Below, piece by piece: positions 5,893 to 11,289 of a stretch of 11,289 nt of DNA; position 1 is the first letter of the stretch, and every line of letters starts with the position of its first letter. Source of the stretch: Verrucomicrobiota bacterium (lineage in GTDB: Bacteria > Verrucomicrobiota > Kiritimatiellia > Kiritimatiellales > Tichowtungiaceae); assembly GCA_030619095.1 (NCBI GenBank), contig JAUXCB010000019.1:1-11289 (forward strand). Reading direction: 5' to 3'. The notes beneath the pieces were generated by a model, which saw only the letters and a program-made list of their open reading frames with translations, made no database searches and was not told the origin of the DNA. A program made the position numbers and the translations under genes.

Positions 5893-8800
5893 ATGCAGAT
5901 CAGTCGTTTTTTCGCCGGGGTTTCGAATGTTTTTTCAAGGCTGGAAGGGTCACAGGGAGCGGCCCAGGAGGCTGTTGCACGGCCGGAGCTGTTTTCTCCG
6001 TTGCAGATCGGCCTGCTGGCCGGTGTCACGGTTTTGTTTCTGCTGCTGGTGCTGTGTGCGGTTTCGATCCGCAGCTATCGCAAGCGGCTTCTCAGTTTTG
6101 AGAACAAGTGCGAAGAGCTGGAGCCGCAGCTGGAGAATACCCGCCATGAACTGAGTGTGAAGGAGCAGCAGTTGGCATTCCATGAGCGGATGATTGACGG
6201 TGCAGGTGCTGCGGTATTTCAGCTGGATGAGAAGGGCGAGTGTGTTTACGTTAATCCGGCCATGGGCGCGCTGAGCGGCTTTTCCAAATATAAGCTTTCT
6301 AAACAAAACCCTTCCGTGAATGACCTGCTCAATACGGTTCATCCGGACGATCGGGAGAACGTGCGCGGGGAGTGGTCGGGCTTCGCCTCCCGCCCAACGC
6401 CGTGTGAATCCTCCTATCGTCTGAAACAGAAGAATGGAAGCATTGTCCATGTGACCGAGCGTGGCTCCGTTCTTCGCGATGATAAGCGGCACATCACCGG
6501 ATATTTAGGGCTGCTGATGGATGTGAGCGATCAGGCGCGCGACTGTTCAGAGGCGCGCATCGCGGAGCAGCGAAGCAACTGGTTCATTCAGGAAGCGTCC
6601 AGCGGCTTCTTTAAGCTGTCGTTCGACGAGCCGGTTCCCCTGAATCTGCCGGCAGAGGAAATGGCGGAACGGATTTACCGGCGCGCTAAACTCTCTGACT
6701 GCGACAGCGATCTGGCTGCGTTCCACGGGCAGTCTGTCGAAGAGTTGACCGGAACCGCCCTTGAAGACCTGTCGGCGGGATGCGGGTTTTTCGAAAATCC
6801 TGACGAGGTCAGGCGCTTTGTTGATAACGGGTTCAGGATTTCCGGTGAGGAAGGGGTGCGTACCGACTGCCGCGGGAATCCGGTCTGTCTGCGCTTCGAT
6901 GTTGCCGGGTTGATGGAGGATGAGAAGCTGGTTTCCATTTGGGGCACGCAGCACGACATCAGCAGGCAAAAGCGCGAGCAGGAGGAACTCCAACACCGTG
7001 AGGAGTTTTACCGGCGTATTCTCGATTCGCTTCCGGGCGATGTCTTTGTCAAGGATCCCCGCTGTCGCTATCTCTATGTAAGCCATGGCTTTGAAGAGCG
7101 AACGGGCATTCCGGTTGATGACTGGGTGGACAAAACCGTGTTCGAGATTCTTCCCGCCGCACCGCGGAATATCAATAAAACGAGCATTCAGGCGATGAAG
7201 ACCGGTACGCTGAGCCGTACAGTCGATGTCCGAACAGATTCAGGCAGGCAGGCGTGGATTGAGACTCTGGAAAATCCGCTGATCAGCTCCGAGGGTGTGG
7301 TGGAGGGCGTTGTGGGTATCTCAATGGATGTGACGGACCGTGCCGTTCGGGAACAGGAACTGCAGAAAGCTGAAGCCCGGTTCCACCATCTGATGGATCA
7401 CAACCCGGTCGCAATCATGATGGCCGATGCCTCTTCGAGAATGCTCACGTATGCCAACCCGGCCTTCTGTGACCTGTTCGGTTATACAGCCGAAGAGATT
7501 CCCTGCCTCAAGGTGGACGATCTGCACTCTCCGGGATCTCGCCGGCAGGTTCTGGCAGAATGGAACGAGCGGGCCCGCCACGCACAGCGCTTTGAAGAAG
7601 CTCTGCCCTGCCTGCGAAAAGACCGCTCGATTGTTTTTGCCGATGTCGTCGTTTCCGGTGGATTCGTTGACGGAAGCGACCATGTGGTCGCTGTCTACAG
7701 CGATGCTGCCGGTCGTAAGCAGATTGAAAACGAGCTGGAACGGCAGCGCGATCTTCAGGCCGGACTTCTCCGCAATGCGTCCGTTCTGGTCGTGACGGTG
7801 GATCCTTCCGGCACCATCCGTTTTGTAAATGATGAGCTACTCGAATTGCTCGGAAAGGATGAGTCGGAATTCGTCGGCAAGCCCTGCGCCGACACGCTGG
7901 TTTGCGAAGAGGACCGGGAACAGCTGACGCATGCTTTTGAGGAGAATACGCCCGGCTTCCAGGCAGATGTTGAAATTCGGCTGCCGGCCGCAGACGGAAC
8001 CCTTTATACCGCAGCCTGCCGGATCCGTACGTGGGTGGATCCCTCCGGCAAAGCAGACGGCTTTACCATTGCCGGGGTGAATGTGACGCCGTTGCGGATG
8101 CTGGAACAGCAGCTTCGCGAAGAGTGCGGCGGGCTTCGCAACCGTCTGGAGGAATGTGAAGATAAGCTGACCGAGACCGCCGAGGCATACAACGAATCCG
8201 AGCGGTTGCGGAAGGCGCTGGCCGGAAACCTGAAGCAGCTTGAGGAAACCCTGACCTCCCGGAAGAAGCAGTTTGAGAAAACGCTGGTTGAAAGCGACCA
8301 GCGGGAGGCGGAGCTGACCGGAGTGATTGAAGAGCTCGAAACCCGGAAAGCCGGATTGGAAGAGACTCAGGAGGCGCGCCGGGTAAAACTTGAGCAGGAA
8401 TCTCAACAGCGCAAACAGCTGGATGAGCAATTGCATAAAACCCAGGAAGAGTTCAGCGCGGAGCGGGAGCGCTTCGAGCTGGACGCCCGGCAGAAGATCG
8501 AAAGTCTGGAAGAAAACCTGCAGCAGCTGCGTATTCGTGAAGAGGGGCTGGTCGAAGAGAGTTCCCTCTTAAACAGCAGGCTGTCCAGCGCGGAAGAGGC
8601 GCTGCAGACGCGTACAGCGGAACTCGAGACTCGGAGCGTTGAATGGGAAGCCGAAACAGAGCGGCTGATCGACCTTCGCAGGAGACTGGAAGAAAAAGCG
8701 GCGGAGCAGGCAAAGCAGCTGAAGCAGGCGACAGCAGACCGCGCCGGGTTGGACTGTGAGCTGAAAGCCAGCCGGAAAGAAGCCGAGTCCGGTCGCAAAG

Positions 8801-10668
8801 ATGTTCAGGTTCAGGTTAAACAGAGCACGGTGCTTTTGAAGAAGGAACTGAAGGAGCTTACTGCGCGCGAAAAACCGCTGAAAGCCGTTCAGGAAAAAAC
8901 AACCCGAAGGCTGAAGGAGCTGGAGACAGTGCTCAGCGAACGGTCGCTTGAACTGAAGGCGGTTGTCGCAGCACGGAAAGAGGATGAACGGCTCTTCAGG
9001 AAGACCCGGCAGGAGCTGAAAAAACAGCTTCAGCAGGACAAAGCAGACATCGCGCGGCTTCGCGAGCAGACGGAACGCGATCAGGCCGATCGATGCATAG
9101 CGGAAGAGCGGTGGAAAAAGGATCGGGCCGCGCTTCTCGCAAAAACACAGGAGCTGGGAACGGCGCTTAGCGCGCGGACTCATGAGCTTACATTTTCTGT
9201 CGTGGCGCGCCGGGAAGAGGAGCAGTCCTTCAGGAAGGAACTGCAGGAATTGGAAGACCAGGTTCGGCAGGAAAAAGAGAAACAGACCCGGCTTCACGAC
9301 AGGGCCAACGAAGATACAGCCGACCGCAGCCGGGAAGGCGTGGCGTGGGAACAGGAGCGGGAGGTGCTGCAGGCGCAGATGCTGAAACTGGAAGAGGTTG
9401 CGGAAGATCGGACGAAACGGCTGGAACAGGCGGCCGAAGAGCGAACCGGGCTGGAGGCCCGGTTGGCGGAAACCCGGGAGGACTCGGCTCGCCGGTTGGA
9501 AACCGTTGACGAGCAAATCGAGCAGAAAACGGAGGATCTGAAGCAGCAGCTGAAGATTCAGTGTGAGCGCGAAGAGAAACTGAAAACAGAACAGCAGGTG
9601 CTGGCTGGCCGGCTGACCGAAATGCAGGAAGACCTCAATGAACGTTCCGAAGAGGTGGCGGGTCTGCTCAAAACCAAACAGGGGCTGGAGGAGCTGCTTG
9701 CTCTGGAAAAAGAAAACCTCGCGCAGCGCATTCTTCTGTCCAAAGAAGAGATGGATGAGTCCCGCAAGTCCGAACAGGTTTGCCAGCAGCGCGAGGAGGA
9801 ACTGCTGGGAGAAATCCGGAAGGTCGACGAGCAGTTGGAACAGCGGACGCATGATGTGACGCATGAAACGGGTGAGCGTGAACGAGCGGAGCGGGACATT
9901 GCGCGGCTGAAGAAGGCCGCCGAGGCGGGGCATCGAATGGTGTTGAATCTGACTGAAGATTTGAACGGCCCTCTGGTTCCGGTTCTGGAGTTATCCGAAG
10001 CTGCATTGCAGGAGACAGACCAGCCGGAAGAAGTTCATGCCCGGCTGACAGAAATCAACCAGTGCGCCAGAAGATTGCAGACGATTCTTTCCTACAGGCG
10101 GGAACTCGTCCGTCTGGAAGACGGGACGGTTCGCGCTGAGCCCGAATGGTTTGACTTGAACGAATTCCTGACCGGATTGACCGGAGAGTTTACTGAACAG
10201 TCCGAGGCCAAACAGCTTTTCTTTGCATCCAGCTGTAAAGGAGACCTGTCCGGAAGATTTCGCGCCGATCTGGCCAAAGTCAGGTTGGTGCTGAGTACCC
10301 TTTTCAATCATACGCTGGCAAAAACATCCGCAGGGCAGGTCGGACTGCACACGATCTGTGAATCGTTCGGCGATGGCCGCAAAAAGATTGCTTTCCTGCT
10401 GATGTACAGCGGACTCGATCAGGATTCTGCGGCAACCGGAGTGCTGTTGAATTCGACCGGTGCCGATAAGTCCTGCGGGGATATGAGCGGGGAGGAACTT
10501 CAACTCGATCTCATCCGACGGCAGGCTCAGATGCTGGGAGGCGAATTCCATCTCGAAAATCCTTCCGAGCGGAGGCAGGTGCTGAGCTTTGTCCTGCCGG
10601 TTGAATATGAACCAGCCAGTGATAGTGTAACGGATGCGCCGGCCACCGTTGAGGCGCATGCGGTGTAG
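5893..10668 (+). CDS. Giant five-PAS coiled-coil sensor with degenerate histidine-kinase core
   Basis: The product has 1,591 residues from the ATG at 5893; a GTG at 5833 would add 20. One membrane helix (about 38-58, GLLAGVTVLFLLLVLCAV) is followed by SYRKR, so nearly everything is cytoplasmic. Five PAS-type sensory domains follow: about 98-216, 226-358, 369-486, 490-612 and 620-737. The second is a longer variant with DEPVPLNLPAEE and WGTQHDIS. Residues about 737-1343 are an almost unbroken Glu/Arg/Lys/Gln/Leu coiled coil with an internal 78-residue repeat. The end aligns with HisKA plus HATPase domains but key residues are changed. The SHELRTPL-type box reads LTEDLNGPL (1353-1361, Glu at the His position). 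The N-box Asn is H1473, the G1 Asp is Y1505, and the G2 box reads GEELQLDLI. I infer no autokinase activity and a scaffold or allosteric role. No receiver domain or partner gene is adjacent. Confidence 0.85.
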   Translation: MQISRFFAGVSNVFSRLEGSQGAAQEAVARPELFSPLQIGLLAGVTVLFLLLVLCAVSIRSYRKRLLSFENKCEELEPQLENTRHELSVKEQQLAFHERMIDGAGAAVFQLDEKGECVYVNPAMGALSGFSKYKLSKQNPSVNDLLNTVHPDDRENVRGEWSGFASRPTPCESSYRLKQKNGSIVHVTERGSVLRDDKRHITGYLGLLMDVSDQARDCSEARIAEQRSNWFIQEASSGFFKLSFDEPVPLNLPAEEMAERIYRRAKLSDCDSDLAAFHGQSVEELTGTALEDLSAGCGFFENPDEVRRFVDNGFRISGEEGVRTDCRGNPVCLRFDVAGLMEDEKLVSIWGTQHDISRQKREQEELQHREEFYRRILDSLPGDVFVKDPRCRYLYVSHGFEERTGIPVDDWVDKTVFEILPAAPRNINKTSIQAMKTGTLSRTVDVRTDSGRQAWIETLENPLISSEGVVEGVVGISMDVTDRAVREQELQKAEARFHHLMDHNPVAIMMADASSRMLTYANPAFCDLFGYTAEEIPCLKVDDLHSPGSRRQVLAEWNERARHAQRFEEALPCLRKDRSIVFADVVVSGGFVDGSDHVVAVYSDAAGRKQIENELERQRDLQAGLLRNASVLVVTVDPSGTIRFVNDELLELLGKDESEFVGKPCADTLVCEEDREQLTHAFEENTPGFQADVEIRLPAADGTLYTAACRIRTWVDPSGKADGFTIAGVNVTPLRMLEQQLREECGGLRNRLEECEDKLTETAEAYNESERLRKALAGNLKQLEETLTSRKKQFEKTLVESDQREAELTGVIEELETRKAGLEETQEARRVKLEQESQQRKQLDEQLHKTQEEFSAERERFELDARQKIESLEENLQQLRIREEGLVEESSLLNSRLSSAEEALQTRTAELETRSVEWEAETERLIDLRRRLEEKAAEQAKQLKQATADRAGLDCELKASRKEAESGRKDVQVQVKQSTVLLKKELKELTAREKPLKAVQEKTTRRLKELETVLSERSLELKAVVAARKEDERLFRKTRQELKKQLQQDKADIARLREQTERDQADRCIAEERWKKDRAALLAKTQELGTALSARTHELTFSVVARREEEQSFRKELQELEDQVRQEKEKQTRLHDRANEDTADRSREGVAWEQEREVLQAQMLKLEEVAEDRTKRLEQAAEERTGLEARLAETREDSARRLETVDEQIEQKTEDLKQQLKIQCEREEKLKTEQQVLAGRLTEMQEDLNERSEEVAGLLKTKQGLEELLALEKENLAQRILLSKEEMDESRKSEQVCQQREEELLGEIRKVDEQLEQRTHDVTHETGERERAERDIARLKKAAEAGHRMVLNLTEDLNGPLVPVLELSEAALQETDQPEEVHARLTEINQCARRLQTILSYRRELVRLEDGTVRAEPEWFDLNEFLTGLTGEFTEQSEAKQLFFASSCKGDLSGRFRADLAKVRLVLSTLFNHTLAKTSAGQVGLHTICESFGDGRKKIAFLLMYSGLDQDSAATGVLLNSTGADKSCGDMSGEELQLDLIRRQAQMLGGEFHLENPSERRQVLSFVLPVEYEPASDSVTDAPATVEAHAV
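8917..9384 (+). repeat. Tandem 234-bp repeat inside the coiled coil
   Basis: Residues 1009-1086 and 1087-1164 of the PAS protein align without gaps at a 78-residue offset, with about 32 identical positions (roughly 40%). Examples are ETVLSERSLEL against GTALSARTHEL, and FRK..QEL in both. Flanking stretches KQLKQATADRAGL (941-953) and KRLEQAAEERTGL (1175-1187) match at three times that offset, so the coiled coil probably grew by old duplications of a 78-residue unit. Confidence 0.55.
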
Positions 10669-10757
10669 GATCCGCGAAAGAGTGCTGCAGTTGTCTGGTG
10701 CCGGTCATCCCATCACTTGTAGTGAGCTTGTCGAACTATTGGAAAAGGGAGGAGAGT

Positions 10758-10862
10758 CCTCGCAGAGCCGCAGAGAACGCGGAGGCATGTCACCGACCTC
10801 CGTCCTCTGAATTACGCCCTCTGATTCTTCCGACCCTCGGAACGCTCTGCGACTCTGCGAGG
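10758..10862. repeat. Imperfect 18-bp inverted repeat of GCAGAG words
   Basis: CCTCGCAGAGCCGCAGAG (10758-10775) is complementary to CTCTGCGACTCTGCGAGG (10845-10862) at 17 of 18 positions, with 69 nt between them. The arms belong to the class of CGCAGAG-rich intergenic repeats seen in several bacterial phyla. Confidence 0.6.
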
Positions 10863-10948
10863 CGGAATTCTCCAACCCTCGGAACGCCGGGGTCGAAAAT
10901 CTTCCAACCTCCGGAAGAATTCCTTCGGATTTTTCCAAAGCCCGGAAA
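10828..10948. repeat. Cluster of four TTCC...GGAA mini-hairpins
   Basis: Four short dyads occur within 121 bp: TTCCGA CCC TCGGAA (10828-10842), an imperfect TCCAACCCTCGGA (10871-10883), CTTCC AACCTCC GGAAG (10901-10917) and TTTCC AAAGCCC GGAAA (10932-10948). The shared theme is a TTCC arm, an AACC-like loop and a GGAA arm, suggesting one repeat family that has been amplified and has diverged. Confidence 0.55.
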
Positions 10949-10972
10949 CCGTTTCAGAAAAAAAGAAAAGGG

Positions 10973-11093
10973 GTCCTATGAAACGATGTTTTCGAAAATG
11001 CGAGGACTGACCGTTTTACTTTCTAAGACGGATGACGGATGGGGAATTCGGTGGTGAGCAGTTTGAAAAGTAGAAAACATCGTTTCATAGGAC
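10973..11093. repeat. 21-bp perfect inverted repeat with 79-bp centre
   Basis: The left arm 10973-10993 (starts GTCCTATGAAAC, ends GATGTTTTC) is exactly complementary to the right arm 11073-11093 (starts GAAAACATC, ends CATAGGAC). Outside the arms GAAAAGG on the left can pair with CCTTTTTC on the right across a small bulge, which extends the potential stem. The centre has no long open frame. It could be a MITE-like element with terminal repeats, a large hairpin or a recombination site. No clear target-site duplication is visible. Confidence 0.7.
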
Positions 11094-11289
11094 TGGTACC
11101 TTTTTCTCGAATGTTCACGGGCTATCGTGGCGGTTTAAGCAGGCTCTCAAGGGCGCCGGAATTACGGACACCAAGGTGAGCCGAGTCGACAGTCGGATGA
11201 AGGCCAGCGTGAAGGATTTCCACTCTCTACGGACAACCTGGATCACCATGGCGTTGACCGCGGGGGTTCCGATGGAGCTGGTTCGCCGC
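11074..11289 (+). pseudogene. Tyrosine recombinase (phage integrase family), 5'-truncated, runs off window
   Basis: The frame is open for 72 codons after a TAG at 11071-11073 and continues past the window edge. It reads FKQALKGAGIT (residues 21-31) and then KDFHSLRTTWITMALTAGVP (48-67), followed by MELVRR. HSLR at 50-53 is the H-x-x-R catalytic box of tyrosine recombinases, and AGVPMELVRR leads towards the usual GH box that should lie just beyond the window. These enzymes cut and rejoin DNA through a Tyr nucleophile. The N-terminal DNA-binding part and the first catalytic Arg are absent, and no in-frame ATG precedes the homology. The similarity begins almost exactly at the right arm of the 21-bp inverted repeat, so the gene appears to have been broken there. 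The family is clear; pseudogene status is inferred. Confidence 0.75.

Larger units (their letters stand above)
10669..10972. other. Gene-free repeat mosaic
   Basis: No coding signal is credible here; the open frames are compositionally repeat-derived. It contains ACTTGTAGTGAGCTTGTCGA (10715-10734), close to a sequence class (GAGCTTGTCGAA) found between genes in many bacteria. It also has an imperfect 18-bp inverted repeat and a cluster of TTCC...GGAA hairpins, listed separately. Confidence 0.6.

Noticed and set aside
8569..9933. 454-codon minus-strand open frame
   Set aside because: It is antisense to the coiled-coil part of the PAS protein. Its Leu/Phe-rich composition is the expected shadow of Glu/Lys/Gln codons, with no recognisable domain.
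10978..11010. Tiny open frame MKRCFRKCED with a G-rich sequence upstream
   Set aside because: Only 10 codons, and its start lies inside the inverted-repeat arm, so the pattern is explained by the repeat.
10698..11057. 119-codon plus-strand open frame
   Set aside because: It is built from intergenic repeats (CGCAGAG words, TTCC hairpins and the left arm of the 21-bp inverted repeat), starts at GTG without a ribosome site and has no known domain.

Overview
The window looks like chromosomal DNA of a moderately GC-rich Gram-negative bacterium. It has a secreted GH29 fucosidase, a PAS-rich signalling giant with a PAS subtype I associate with environmental bacteria, long gene-poor gaps full of short palindromes and periodic repeats, and housekeeping genes scattered on both strands rather than in operons. 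This fits the Verrucomicrobiota/Kiritimatiellota/Planctomycetota group (marine polysaccharide degraders). That is inference from style, not a marker-gene assignment.

Layout. 1-887 (-): N-terminal two thirds of an exported alpha-L-fucosidase, running off the left edge. 888-1235: repeat and hairpin spacer. 1236-2513 (-): MFS transporter. 2674-3414 (-): DUF1643-like protein of unknown function. 3406-3768 (+): 5'-truncated chorismate mutase remnant behind a hexamer repeat. 3817-3891 (+): tRNA-Asn(GTT) with its own promoter and a bidirectional terminator. 4046-4633 (-): purN. 4655-4808: dense repeat and hairpin block. 4904-5341 (+): dut. 5342-5892: no confident gene. 5893-10668 (+): a protein of about 1,591 residues with one membrane segment, five PAS domains, about 600 residues of coiled coil and a histidine-kinase-like C-terminus lacking its key catalytic residues. 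10669-11072: mosaic of intergenic repeats ending in a 21-bp perfect inverted repeat. 11074-11289 (+): 3' part of a tyrosine recombinase, missing its 5' portion and running off the right edge.

Functional links are limited. purN (de novo purine synthesis) and dut (dUTP removal) are both nucleotide-metabolism genes and are transcribed divergently from the repeat block between them. tRNA-Asn and purN converge on one shared terminator hairpin. The PAS protein stands alone: no response regulator or partner kinase is next to it. The most interesting items are this predicted pseudo-histidine kinase, the branched palindromic element upstream of dut, and the inverted repeat that abuts the truncated recombinase.
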